From positions 62,001 to 126,000 of the forward strand of contig NZ_SCFM01000018.1 in NCBI RefSeq assembly GCF_004138295.1: a stretch of DNA of 64,000 nucleotides, in the 5' to 3' direction. A model generated the notes under the pieces. That model was not told the origin of the DNA, made no database searches, and saw only the letters and a program-made list of their open reading frames with translations. Position numbers and translations under genes: made by a program. Source of the stretch: Ectobacillus funiculus. GTDB lineage: Bacteria; Bacillota; Bacilli; Bacillales; Bacillaceae_G. Of the stretch, positions 14,925-23,330 are shown in pieces; the stretch's first letter is position 1, and every line of letters begins with the position of its first letter.

Positions 14925-16226
14925 CTACAGTCCAAACTGTTGGAACACGCTGTTTTTATATGTTTGATATATTTCTTTTCCTGCTAATTGGTTGATAATC
15001 GTTGCATTTCGAAGTGCACCGAGTCCTAAATCAGGCGCACCGACACCATGCGTATGCAACTCACCGTTTTGAATAAACAAGTGATTATGACCTTCCTTGT
15101 TTAGCTGCACTTTATAGTCCTCTTGAATAACAAGCTGTCCCGCCTCATCCCACTCAAGCAGATGCTGTATGCCTTTTAAGCAGTCTGGAATATAAGGTTG
15201 ATAGCCTGTTGCGAGGATCACTACATCGCTTTCCAGTTGCTTATTCTTTTCTTGTTCACGTTGATATAAAGATAGAGTATATTGATTGTCCCATTCTTCT
15301 ATCGATACTAGCTCTGTCAATGCTTGTAGATGAACATTCGGTACGCTGTTTCCAACAGTTCTCTCATATAATAAATCATAAATATCTGCAATCGTTTGAA
15401 AGCTGATCCCTTTATACAGCAGAGCTTGGTTACGCAGAACATCGTTTTTCTTTTCTTGCGGAAGTCTATAAAAATATTGGGTATAATCCGGCGAGAAATG
15501 CTCCAGGCCAAGCTTTGAATATTCCATCGGATAAAAGCCTTTGGATCTTGTGAACCAACGTAATGTATACGCATGGTCCGGCTGCTTCCCTAAAAGATCA
15601 TGAAAAATTTCTGCTGCACTCTGCCCAGAGCCGATAACCGTAATCGAGCTCGTTGGCAGAATACTTTCCCGCTTGCCCATATACTGTGCAGAATGAAATA
15701 CACGATCACCAAGAGCTGACTGAAATTTCTCAGGAACATGCGGTCTCGTTCCAATTCCCATTACGATATGCTTAGTGTAATATGTGTTCCGCTTCTCTTC
15801 TCTGTGAGAAAAAACAGTAACGCGATAATGCCCTTCCTCTGTTTGTTCAATGTTCTCCACTTCACATCCAAATTGAAGCTGGGGGAGCTGCCCTGCTACC
15901 CATTGACAATAATGGTTGTATTCTGTGCGCGGGATATGGAATTTTTCAAAAAAGTAAAAACGGTACAATCTGTTGTGTTCATGTAAATAGTTCAAAAAAC
16001 TAAAACGACTAGTTGGATCGACCATCGTTACTGTATCTGCCATAAAAGGAACTTGCAGCGTCGTTCCCCCCAGCAGCATTCCAGGATGCCAATTAAATTG
16101 TTTGTTTCTATCGAAGAATAACGAGCGACACTCTGTCTTTTCCAATAAAGCCGCTAAACCAAGGTTAAACGGACCAATTCCAACTCCAATTACGTCTAAA
16201 ACTTGTTCTCCTGCCAATCTGCCCAT
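14925..16226 (-). CDS. FAD/NADPH-dependent diamine N-monooxygenase (RhbE/IucD-type)
   Basis: The protein has 433 residues. The FAD-binding motif is 'DVIGVGIGPFNLGLAAL' (about residues 11-27), the NADPH-binding motif 'SITVIGSGQSAAEIF' (about 194-208), and the C-terminal 'VVILATGYQP' is the class B N-hydroxylase signature. Members hydroxylate the terminal amine of lysine, ornithine or, in this context, 1,3-diaminopropane, the first step of hydroxamate formation. The start at 16226 overlaps the acetyltransferase gene by 31 bp. A weak AAAGGG lies 12 bases upstream; a TTG five codons in is an alternative. Diaminopropane as substrate is inferred from the neighbouring decarboxylase. Confidence 0.88.
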   Translation of the reverse strand: MGRLAGEQVLDVIGVGIGPFNLGLAALLEKTECRSLFFDRNKQFNWHPGMLLGGTTLQVPFMADTVTMVDPTSRFSFLNYLHEHNRLYRFYFFEKFHIPRTEYNHYCQWVAGQLPQLQFGCEVENIEQTEEGHYRVTVFSHREEKRNTYYTKHIVMGIGTRPHVPEKFQSALGDRVFHSAQYMGKRESILPTSSITVIGSGQSAAEIFHDLLGKQPDHAYTLRWFTRSKGFYPMEYSKLGLEHFSPDYTQYFYRLPQEKKNDVLRNQALLYKGISFQTIADIYDLLYERTVGNSVPNVHLQALTELVSIEEWDNQYTLSLYQREQEKNKQLESDVVILATGYQPYIPDCLKGIQHLLEWDEAGQLVIQEDYKVQLNKEGHNHLFIQNGELHTHGVGAPDLGLGALRNATIINQLAGKEIYQTYKNSVFQQFGL

Positions 16227-16798
16227 CTTCTGTCAAACCCTTTCCGTTCACATATCATTAATAAACCTGTCTTATCAGGCAAAGCAACCTCCTTTACAGA
16301 TTGAAAGCCACATTTCTGGAATACATGGATCATTTTTTCGTTTCGCACATCAGGCTCAGCAACGATACGATTCGTTTCACTTATTTGAAATTTTTTATAC
16401 AGCATCGTTAGTAATAATGGATAAATAAAACCTTTACCTAAAAACTCCTTTGGTCCTATCAATAGATGAATCCCTTGGTCATATTCATCCCATTCATAAT
16501 ATCCGCCAATGATATCGTCCTTCACCCAGTAGGACTCCCAATAACTCATAGGGGTCCCATCTATCTCCCCGATTAGAAGCGTCTGATGATCATCCTGCAG
16601 AAACTTCCGTAAATGTGCAGTGTAATCTGGAAGAGAGATATTTAGATTCCAAAAAGGAACTACATGTGATTCCTGCATCCATGAATGAAGTCTATGTACA
16701 TCCTTCTCCATGCTTACTCGCCGAAATGAAATCGTCTTTTGGAGGCTGGCATCGTATCTTTCAAATGGATAACTTAGTTGAATCGTATTACACTTCAT
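16196..16798 (-). CDS. GNAT acetyltransferase of hydroxylamine (RhbD/IucB-type)
   Basis: The protein has 200 residues from ATG 16798. This start overlaps the TAA of the IucA-like gene (ATGAAGTGTAA) and has GCAGGTGAA just upstream. A longer in-frame extension exists but lies inside the preceding gene. The C-terminal siderophore-acetyltransferase domain is clear: 'SFRRVSMEKDVHRLHSWMQE', 'YYEWDEYDQGIHLLIGP' and 'GKGFIYPLLLTMLYKKF', ending with 'DVRNEKMIHVFQKCGF'. It transfers an acetyl group from acetyl-CoA to N-hydroxy-diaminopropane to give the hydroxamate. Position four of the operon matches rhbD. Confidence 0.85.
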   Translation of the reverse strand: MKCNTIQLSYPFERYDASLQKTISFRRVSMEKDVHRLHSWMQESHVVPFWNLNISLPDYTAHLRKFLQDDHQTLLIGEIDGTPMSYWESYWVKDDIIGGYYEWDEYDQGIHLLIGPKEFLGKGFIYPLLLTMLYKKFQISETNRIVAEPDVRNEKMIHVFQKCGFQSVKEVALPDKTGLLMICERKGFDRRWADWQENKF

Positions 16799-18590
16799 AC
16801 AATTCACCTGCTGCTGTGACAATAGGATTAGGCACATGGACATATACGGATTGTGATGCAAGAGATCCTACAAGCTCATCCATGTTATGTACTCTTGTCA
16901 ATAGATTCGCCTTGCATGGCAGCTCTTGCTCATTCAAGAGTGACTCTAATAGATTCGTATGATCACCTAATTGAACATGTAATTGTTTCAGCTCTTCTCT
17001 CATTATGATAAGCAAACGATTTTCATCAATTAGCCTATTCACTCCGAACGCGTTAATCAAACCGAACAAATGATTAAAGCATACGTAATAACGGAAACGT
17101 TCTTCCGCAATAGCATCCTCACATACCGTGTCACTCTTTTCATTCAAGTTCCCAACTAGTTCTTTAAGAGCCGCTACCTTCGATTCCATAAAATAATAGC
17201 CCTGATTATCACGATAATAGAACATAGATGGATATCCCTCTTCGTCAAGTTTGACGATGGAATTTTGCTGATGAGCTTCCAAGGCAATTCCATATGACAC
17301 ATATAGCCAATAAAGCGGGCGTAAACTGATTTGCAAATAACGGGCAAACCATCGCTCACTCACGTCCGCAACAGAAATTCCTTCCTGGCGCGCAATATTG
17401 GAAATGATATTAGTTAAATGTGAAGCTTCTCCTGTAATATGATCCTGGCATAATGCCGCCAATAACGTTGTACGCAGGTCATTTCCCTCTTGAAACGGAT
17501 TATCACGAATGACTACCTCAAATCCCGTCTCATGTGCCTCAGATTTTAACGTAATATAGGCAGGATCCTCGATAATGTGAAAAGCCGGATGATGTTCTTG
17601 TAACTTATTTTGCAGCTCTCCATGAAGCAATCGACTTACCTCTACGCCGCGATCAAGCTCCTTTCGCTTATTGATCCGCAGTGAGTTAGTAATTTTGACT
17701 GGGATTGAAAACTTATACATAAAGTTTGCCTCAGGATGGTATACCGTACGGACAGAAGAAGTTGGATAAAACTTCCTTCCCTGAGGTCCAAGATACGCAA
17801 GCTGTCCCGATTGAATCAAGTTGCATACATATTCCTGTCCCAAAAGTTTTCTTGCCTGAAGTGGATGAACAGGAATAAGTGCAAAATCATCTTCCTGACA
17901 ATAGGTTTCTGCAAAAGCATGTGAAACGAACGGATCCTTCAACAACTCTTCTTTTATAAGAGCTGCTACGTTCTTGCCCCATACAGAGTCCTCCTCCACG
18001 ATATCATTGACAGCTTGGAAGTAATGAAGCTGAAAGCCTCCTTTCCTTTCAGGGGCAAAAATATGTTCTTCATCTTCATCGATCCCTTGTCTGCTTTTCG
18101 GTGTTGGGTGAACTTGATGCCCAATAACCAACGACTGCTCAGATTGAAGGAATGTTTTCTCTGTTTGATAGCATTCTTCCAAATCATCTTGTCTTGCTGT
18201 GATAATACCCTTCATATTTTGATAGCTTAAAATAGTCCGAAGCATGAGCTCATCTGTTTCTATTGGTTTATCGGCCATATATTTGAATTCGTTTTGCATC
18301 AATACTGTCAGCATAATGTAGTCAAGTTCTTCTACTTCACCAGCTCCCACTTGGTAGTACATAGGAGACATAAAGAGATGGCGCCCTGTTGGGGATTTAT
18401 ACCGAACAGGAATATATACTTTAGCGGACTGCTGATCAAATTGAAGCACCAATATGTATCTAGCATCCTGAACCCTCACCTGCATAGATACATCATCCGG
18501 ACGCTTCCATTCCCCGAGCCCTGTTTCTTTAACATAACAATTAATCAAGTTTTGCATTGTAATGTGATTAGTGATGAACGGAATATTCAT
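16788..18590 (-). CDS. IucA/IucC-family siderophore synthetase (RhbC/IucA-type)
   Basis: The protein has 600 residues from ATG 18590 (SD AAGGAGG, eight bases away); a longer in-frame extension to 18617 has no site. NIS synthetase signatures: 'VIGHQVHPTPKSRQG' (about residues 150-164), 'ALIPVHPLQARKLL', 'SSVRTVYHP', and 'EAHQQNSIVKLDEEG' in the C-terminal half. It should attach the first hydroxamate arm to citrate. The gene overlaps the decarboxylase upstream by 23 bp and the acetyltransferase downstream by 11 bp. The second synthetase at 11912 completes the molecule. Confidence 0.9.
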   Translation of the reverse strand: MNIPFITNHITMQNLINCYVKETGLGEWKRPDDVSMQVRVQDARYILVLQFDQQSAKVYIPVRYKSPTGRHLFMSPMYYQVGAGEVEELDYIMLTVLMQNEFKYMADKPIETDELMLRTILSYQNMKGIITARQDDLEECYQTEKTFLQSEQSLVIGHQVHPTPKSRQGIDEDEEHIFAPERKGGFQLHYFQAVNDIVEEDSVWGKNVAALIKEELLKDPFVSHAFAETYCQEDDFALIPVHPLQARKLLGQEYVCNLIQSGQLAYLGPQGRKFYPTSSVRTVYHPEANFMYKFSIPVKITNSLRINKRKELDRGVEVSRLLHGELQNKLQEHHPAFHIIEDPAYITLKSEAHETGFEVVIRDNPFQEGNDLRTTLLAALCQDHITGEASHLTNIISNIARQEGISVADVSERWFARYLQISLRPLYWLYVSYGIALEAHQQNSIVKLDEEGYPSMFYYRDNQGYYFMESKVAALKELVGNLNEKSDTVCEDAIAEERFRYYVCFNHLFGLINAFGVNRLIDENRLLIIMREELKQLHVQLGDHTNLLESLLNEQELPCKANLLTRVHNMDELVGSLASQSVYVHVPNPIVTAAGELYEV

Positions 18591-20091
18591 ACCTTGTCCC
18601 TCCTTGCTCTTTCTCAATTTTTCCTCCCATTTTCTTCATCCGTTCTATATGCTCCTTCATATCATGAATCGTATTGAGCGGATTAAGCATGGTGAATTTC
18701 AAATATACTGATCCGTTTTGTTTTGTTTTTGCTATAATTAACTCTCCGTTTTTATAAAAGGTACGCTGCATCTTAAGGTTGATTTCATTTACATAGTCAC
18801 GCTCTTCACTGCGCTCTGATGGTATATAACGGAACAACACAGCATTAATTTCCGGAGTATTCAGCACTTCAAAGCAAGAGTTGTTCTCCAGCAGCTGTGC
18901 GGTTTCTTTCGCTAAATGAATCGTGGAATCAATCATTCTTCCAAACAAATCCGTTCCCATTAACTTGAAGGTCATCCATACTTTCAAAGCATCAAAACGC
19001 TTTGTTGTCTGAATGCTCTTTTCAACAAGATTGATAATCCCTTCATCCTGATCTTCCTCAGGATTCAAATAGTCTGCATGATAGGCAATGCGATGGAAAT
19101 CCTGTTTATTTTTCACAAAAAAAGCACCGCAGCTGATAGATTGATAGTACAGCTTATGAAAATCAATGGTGATTGAATCCGCCAGCTGCAGTTCACCGAG
19201 TAAGGAACGATATTGATGAGAAAAGAGAAGTGCTCCTCCATAGGCTGCATCAACATGCAGCCATAGCTCCTCTTCATTTGCAAGCTGCGCCATCTCACTT
19301 ATACAATCAATGCTGCCAAAATCCGTTGTTCCTGTTGTTGCTACCATCATGAATGGAATTAATCCTTCCTGACGAAGCTGCGCGATTTTCCTTCTGGCGT
19401 CTTGGATAGAAAACCTCTGTTTCTCATCGGTCGACACTGTGACAACGGCATTCGTTCCTAGTCCAAGCTGCGCTGCTGACTGCTGCACAGTAAAATGGGC
19501 ATGCTCCGAGCAAAGAATTCGTAATTTATTTGCTTCAAAAGGCAATCCCTCCTTGTAGGCATTAACCGAGAAATGCGTTTCGCAAGCCTTGTTACGCGCT
19601 AACAGCAATCCCATATAATTAGACTGTGTTCCTCCGCTTGTAAACACACCATCTGCTCCATCAGGATAACCGATTCTTTTTGTGAAAAATTTAATCAGCT
19701 CCTCTTCCATATAAGTAGCGGAAGGGCTTTGATCCCATGAATCCATCGATTGATTTAAAGCAGCAATAATCACCTCTGCTGCAATTGATGGAAGTAAAGG
19801 AGGACAATGAAGATGGGCCATAGCGGAAGGATGGGAAATCCATAAAGAATCTCCCACTATAACATTCTGAATTTCCGCTATCACTGTTTCCATCTCTTGA
19901 CCTGCAATTGGAAGGTTGGATATCTCCTTCACCTTTGCAGCTATCTCCGTACGGCTGCTGCCAGAAAACGGTTTGTTTGCTCCTTTGACTTGTTGATGTA
20001 TGACTGTTATCACCTCATCCATGAGTGAGCGATATGTTCCCTCGCTTTCACTATCAGGATGAAGAAACCATTTTGTATAATTTGTATTCAT
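18568..20091 (-). CDS. PLP-dependent L-2,4-diaminobutyrate decarboxylase (RhbB-type)
   Basis: The protein has 507 residues from ATG 20091, eight bases after AAGGTG; upstream GTG/ATG codons overlap that site. It is a group II pyridoxal-dependent decarboxylase: 'PSAMAHLHCPPLLPSIAAEV', 'GVFTSGGTQSNYMGLLLARN', 'HVDAAYGGALLFSHQYRSL', and the PLP lysine in 'DSITIDFHKLYYQSISCGAF' (about residue 305). It converts L-2,4-diaminobutyrate to 1,3-diaminopropane, the diamine backbone of schizokinen and rhizobactin 1021. It starts 12 bases after the aminotransferase stop codon. Specificity rests on the paired aminotransferase and the gene order. Confidence 0.88.
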   Translation of the reverse strand: MNTNYTKWFLHPDSESEGTYRSLMDEVITVIHQQVKGANKPFSGSSRTEIAAKVKEISNLPIAGQEMETVIAEIQNVIVGDSLWISHPSAMAHLHCPPLLPSIAAEVIIAALNQSMDSWDQSPSATYMEEELIKFFTKRIGYPDGADGVFTSGGTQSNYMGLLLARNKACETHFSVNAYKEGLPFEANKLRILCSEHAHFTVQQSAAQLGLGTNAVVTVSTDEKQRFSIQDARRKIAQLRQEGLIPFMMVATTGTTDFGSIDCISEMAQLANEEELWLHVDAAYGGALLFSHQYRSLLGELQLADSITIDFHKLYYQSISCGAFFVKNKQDFHRIAYHADYLNPEEDQDEGIINLVEKSIQTTKRFDALKVWMTFKLMGTDLFGRMIDSTIHLAKETAQLLENNSCFEVLNTPEINAVLFRYIPSERSEERDYVNEINLKMQRTFYKNGELIIAKTKQNGSVYLKFTMLNPLNTIHDMKEHIERMKKMGGKIEKEQGGTRYEYSVHH

Positions 20092-20103
20092 ATTCATCAC
20101 CTT

Positions 20104-21474
20104 CTAGCGTAATCCGAAATGGGCTTCTGCACTTGTAATAGCTTCATAGAATCTCTGTAGTACTTCATCCACCTGTTCCTTTGAGATAATTAATGGCGGC
20201 AGCAGACGGATAACGGTGCCGAAACGACCCCCGACTTCTAAAATTACCCCGCGATTAAAGCACTCCTGTTGAATTTTCCTAGCAAGCTCAGGATAAGCAG
20301 GGTAGCTTCCAATTGTATTTGGCTGTTTAACCGGATTAATAATTTCAATCCCAAGCATAAGACCCAGTCCTCTTACCTCACCGATAGAAGAAACTTGCTT
20401 TTGAATTTGCTGCAATTGCTCTTTAACATAGATACCTAACGCGTGTGCATGTGCTGGCAGCTCATTTTCTTTTATAAACCGAAGTGTGGCCTGTCCCGCT
20501 GCCATTGCCATTTGATTTCCTCGAAATGTTCCAATATGAGCGCCCGGCTCCCATTTATCAAGACGTTTGTCATAAAGGACAACAGATAATGGTAAGCTTC
20601 CTCCAATCGCTTTTGATAAAATAAGAACATCTGGCTCGATTCCTGCATGCTCGAAAGCAAACATTTTCCCTGTTCGACCGATACCTGTTTGTACTTCATC
20701 AATAATAAGCGGGATATTTCGTTCTCTTGTAATTCGGCGAAGCTCTTTTAACCATCCGACTGGAGCTGGAATCGACCCGCCCTCTCCTTGTACAACTTCG
20801 ACAATTACACCCGCCGGAGTGACGATTCCGCTTTCTGGATCGTCCAATAGATGCTCAATGTATGTACTGCTGATGCGGTGGCCTTCTTTTCCGATTCCAA
20901 ACGGGCAGCGATATTCGTATGGATATGGGAGAAAATGTGCATCAGGAACTAACGCATGAATATTCTTCTTAGGACTTGTCGTTCCCGTGATGCTTAACGC
21001 ACCATGAGTAGAACCGTGATAGCCTCCTTGAAATGAGAAAATCACTCTATTTCCTGTTGCTGTCTTCACAAGCTTCAATGCAGCCTCTACCGCATCACCA
21101 CCCGTTGGACCACAAAAATGAATTTTTACTTTCTCAGCAAACGAAGAAGGTAAAGAAGAGAATACCTCATCAATAAACGCCTCTTTTACAGGTGTAGTTA
21201 AATCAAGTGTATGTAAGGGTACATACGATTGCATAAAACCTTCTATCGCTTCCCGCACAACAGCATGATTATGTCCCAAGGCAAGTGTGCCAGCTCCCGC
21301 CAAGCAATCAATATATTGCTTGCCGTCCATATCTGTTATATAAACACCTTCAGCCCTTTTAATCGCAAGAGGCAGCCTCCTTGGATATGACCGGGCATTA
21401 GATTCTCTTTTCTCTTGCATAGCTAATAGGTCTTGATTTCCTGTATACGTAGAAATAGAAACTGTTGTTTTCAT
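20104..21474 (-). CDS. Diaminobutyrate--2-oxoglutarate aminotransferase (RhbA-type)
   Basis: The protein has 456 residues, a class III PLP aminotransferase. Motifs are 'YIDCLAGAGTLALGHNH' (about residues 52-68), 'FCGPTGGDAVEAALKL', 'IIDEVQTGIGRTGKMFAFEH', and the PLP lysine in 'DVLILSKAIGGSLPLS' (about 287-302). It forms L-2,4-diaminobutyrate from aspartate-4-semialdehyde and glutamate, feeding the decarboxylase next door. It is the first gene of the operon. SD AGGGAGTG lies upstream, and two Fur boxes precede it within 140 bp, so the whole operon should be iron-repressed. Confidence 0.9.
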   Translation of the reverse strand: MKTTVSISTYTGNQDLLAMQEKRESNARSYPRRLPLAIKRAEGVYITDMDGKQYIDCLAGAGTLALGHNHAVVREAIEGFMQSYVPLHTLDLTTPVKEAFIDEVFSSLPSSFAEKVKIHFCGPTGGDAVEAALKLVKTATGNRVIFSFQGGYHGSTHGALSITGTTSPKKNIHALVPDAHFLPYPYEYRCPFGIGKEGHRISSTYIEHLLDDPESGIVTPAGVIVEVVQGEGGSIPAPVGWLKELRRITRERNIPLIIDEVQTGIGRTGKMFAFEHAGIEPDVLILSKAIGGSLPLSVVLYDKRLDKWEPGAHIGTFRGNQMAMAAGQATLRFIKENELPAHAHALGIYVKEQLQQIQKQVSSIGEVRGLGLMLGIEIINPVKQPNTIGSYPAYPELARKIQQECFNRGVILEVGGRFGTVIRLLPPLIISKEQVDEVLQRFYEAITSAEAHFGLR

Positions 21475-21548
21475 GATTTAACACTCCCTTGTTTTTTATA
21501 TCCCATCCTCAAATGATTTCAGTTTATATGTGCTTAAATCGCCATCCG

Positions 21549-21612
21549 TTGATAATGATTTTCATTACTAATTACAAATACCATATTAATTGATAATGAT
21601 TATCATAGTCAA
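21549..21612 (-). promoter_or_regulatory. Fur-controlled promoter of the siderophore operon
   Basis: Two Fur-box sequences, GATAATGATTTTCATTACT (21551-21569) and GATAATGATTATCATAGTC (21592-21610), closely match the GATAATGATAATCATTATC consensus. On the minus strand TTGACT (21612-21607) and a TAATAT -10 about 18 bp away sit around the second box. Fe-Fur binding would occlude RNA polymerase. Confidence 0.85.
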
Positions 21613-21626
21613 CGTTTTTTTATAAA

Positions 21627-21763
21627 TAAGGAAAATTCGCCGCTTGATGAGCCCCGCTCTTGGGCGAAGACAGAGGTGTAATTGCACTTATCTGTATTCT
21701 TAAAATTCCTTGTTATGTCGAGTCAATTTCTAGCTGGAGATTTATACTTTTTTAAAGTGTAAA
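21627..21763 (+). repeat. Dispersed intergenic repeat, copy 8 (diverged)
   Basis: Modules present: GAAAATTCGCCGCTTGATGA, CTTGGGCGAAGACAGAGGTG, GCACTTATCTGTATTC and TTCTAGCTGGAGATTTATAC, ending TTAAAGTGTAAAG. It lies 15 bp upstream of the Fur-controlled promoter. Confidence 0.8.
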
Positions 21764-21895
21764 GAAAGAACCATGCTGAAATATTTTAAGCTTAAAACAA
21801 CTCAGCTATAGTTAAGTCATCGGGTTTATAACTATTTCAAACAAGAGATAACCTAGTGTGAACCTCCATTGAACTTCTGACGCAAGACACTAAAT

Positions 21896-21946
21896 TACTA
21901 TAAATAAGTTAGTATATTTTTATGTGCAGTACATATGGTGTATAAT
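21896..21946 (+). promoter_or_regulatory. Operator-like inverted repeat and promoter of the HxlR gene
   Basis: TACTA-N9-TAGTA at 21896-21914 resembles the TACTA...TAGTA/AACTA operators of YodB-type HxlR regulators. A TATAAT -10 box lies at 21941-21946. Autoregulation is likely. Confidence 0.5.
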
Positions 21947-21969
21947 GATAGTAGAACGAGGTGAGATCT

Positions 21970-22305
21970 ATGGATCAATTTTTGCTATGTCCACGATTTG
22001 AGAAAAGTGTAGAAATTATAAGTAAGCGTTGGACCGTATTAGTGATTCACCAGCTTTTTTCTGGTCCGCAGCGTTTTTGTGCAATAGAATCTGCACTTCC
22101 TATCAGCGGAAGAGTGCTATCAGAAAGACTCAAGGATTTAGAGCTAGAAGGAATTGTGAAACGCCAGGTATTTCCAGAGACTCCTGTTCGTATTGAATAT
22201 TCACTTACAGATAAAGGACGCTCGTTACAACCTGTCATTGCGGAGCTAGAAAAGTGGTCTCGTGACTGGGTGAAGATTGATGAAGATAGTGAAAATCCAC
22301 AATAA
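21970..22305 (+). CDS. HxlR-family winged-helix transcriptional regulator
   Basis: The protein has 111 residues from ATG 21970 (SD GAGGTGAG); an in-frame GTG nine bases upstream is within that site. It opens with the HxlR signature 'LCPRFEKSVEIISKRWTVLV', including the conserved Cys near residue 6, then the recognition helix 'ISGRVLSERLKDLELEGIV' and the wing 'PVRIEYSLTDKGRSL'. Such proteins sense electrophiles, oxidants or metabolites and usually repress a neighbouring oxidoreductase gene; none is adjacent here. The N-terminal Cys suggests thiol-based sensing, as in YodB/HypR. The gene has its own promoter and terminator. Confidence 0.85.
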   Translation: MDQFLLCPRFEKSVEIISKRWTVLVIHQLFSGPQRFCAIESALPISGRVLSERLKDLELEGIVKRQVFPETPVRIEYSLTDKGRSLQPVIAELEKWSRDWVKIDEDSENPQ

Positions 22306-22316
22306 ATCATATTCAT

Positions 22317-22349
22317 TAAAAAGGGAGCGCTTCAGTCGCTCCCTTTTTC
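22317..22349 (+). terminator. Terminator of the HxlR gene
   Basis: AAAAAGGGAGCG pairs with CGCTCCCTTTTT around CTTCAGT and is followed by a T-rich stretch. Confidence 0.85.
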
Positions 22350-22442
22350 TTTTTAACACCAGTACACGGACATGAAGCGATGCTTGTGCTGTATAATGAT
22401 ACACAGACAATTTTTATACTACTAAGTTAGGATGCGGTTCAA

Positions 22443-23129
22443 ATGAGGATCAATAAATATATTAGCGAGACAGGGTTTTGCTCTAGAAGGGAAACAGATC
22501 GATTAATCGAGGCAGGACGAATTATGATTAATGACCATATTTGCGAGCCTGGGGATACGGTGAATATTGGAGATATTGTGCGAATTGACGGACAACCTAT
22601 TCCTCCCAAAAAACCGCCTGTCTACATTATGCTGAATAAGCCTGTAGGAATTACCTGCACGGCAGCTCAGCATGTAAAAGGGAATATTATTGAGTTTGTG
22701 AATCATCGGGATCGCGTTTTCCCAATTGGGCGTCTTGATAAAAACTCGGAGGGCTTAATCTTACTCACAACAGATGGAAGTATTGTAAACAAAATTTTAC
22801 GGTCTGAGCATGAGCATGAAAAGGAATATATTGTAGAGGTGGATAAGCCTATTGATGATGCTTTTATACAAGGAATGTCCAGCGGTGTAGAAATTCTTGG
22901 TACGAAAACAAAGCCATGCAAGGTATCGAAACTCGCTGATTCTGTTTTCCGAATCGTGCTTACGCAAGGTCTCAATCGCCAAATTCGCAGAATGTGTAAA
23001 AGCTTTGGTTATAACGTAACCAAGCTAGAACGTATCCGAATTATGAACCTTACCATTGATGGTTTGAGTAAAGGGCAATGGCGGAATCTTACCAATGAGG
23101 AGTTACAACAGCTTGTCTCACTATTATAA
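22443..23129 (+). CDS. rluF: 23S rRNA pseudouridine(2604) synthase
   Basis: The protein has 228 residues. An N-terminal S4 RNA-binding domain (MRINKYISETGFCSRRETDR, residues 1-60) is followed by the RsuA/RluB/E/F catalytic core. The catalytic Asp is in 'FPIGRLDKNSEGLILLTTDG' (about residues 93-112), and the C-terminal 'QGLNRQIRRMCKSFGYNV' is the family motif III. The product isomerises a uridine in the 23S rRNA peptidyl-transferase region. It has a TATAAT box at 22392-22397 and a weak SD (AGGATG). The stop codon touches the start of repeat copy 9, so the mRNA 3' end includes the repeat before the terminator at 23258-23299. Confidence 0.88.
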   Translation: MRINKYISETGFCSRRETDRLIEAGRIMINDHICEPGDTVNIGDIVRIDGQPIPPKKPPVYIMLNKPVGITCTAAQHVKGNIIEFVNHRDRVFPIGRLDKNSEGLILLTTDGSIVNKILRSEHEHEKEYIVEVDKPIDDAFIQGMSSGVEILGTKTKPCKVSKLADSVFRIVLTQGLNRQIRRMCKSFGYNVTKLERIRIMNLTIDGLSKGQWRNLTNEELQQLVSLL

Positions 23130-23258
23130 AGAAAACTCGCCGATTGGCGAGCCGGTAGGCGAAGACAGAGGCGTAGTTGCATTTATACTATATTCCTAAA
23201 ATTCCCTGTTATATCGAGTCAACTTCTAGCTGGAGATTATACTTTTTTAAAGTGTAAA
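23126..23258 (+). repeat. Dispersed intergenic repeat, copy 9 (starts on the rluF stop codon)
   Basis: Begins TAAAGAAAACTCGCCGATTG at the rluF stop codon, has GGTAGGCGAAGACAGAGGCG, then CTTCTAGCTGGAGATTATAC, and ends in AAAGTGTAAAAG, directly abutting the following terminator. Confidence 0.88.
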
Positions 23259-23299
23259 AGGCTCCCTTCCTACATCATGATGTAGGAAGGGAGCCTTTA
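23258..23299. terminator. Strong bidirectional terminator (rluF / thiolase)
   Basis: A perfect 20-bp inverted repeat, AAGGCTCCCTTCCTACATCA with its complement, has no loop. The genes on both sides converge on it. Confidence 0.85.
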
Positions 23300-23330
23300 A
23301 GCTTCTCCTAAGAGAAGTCTTTTACATGAT

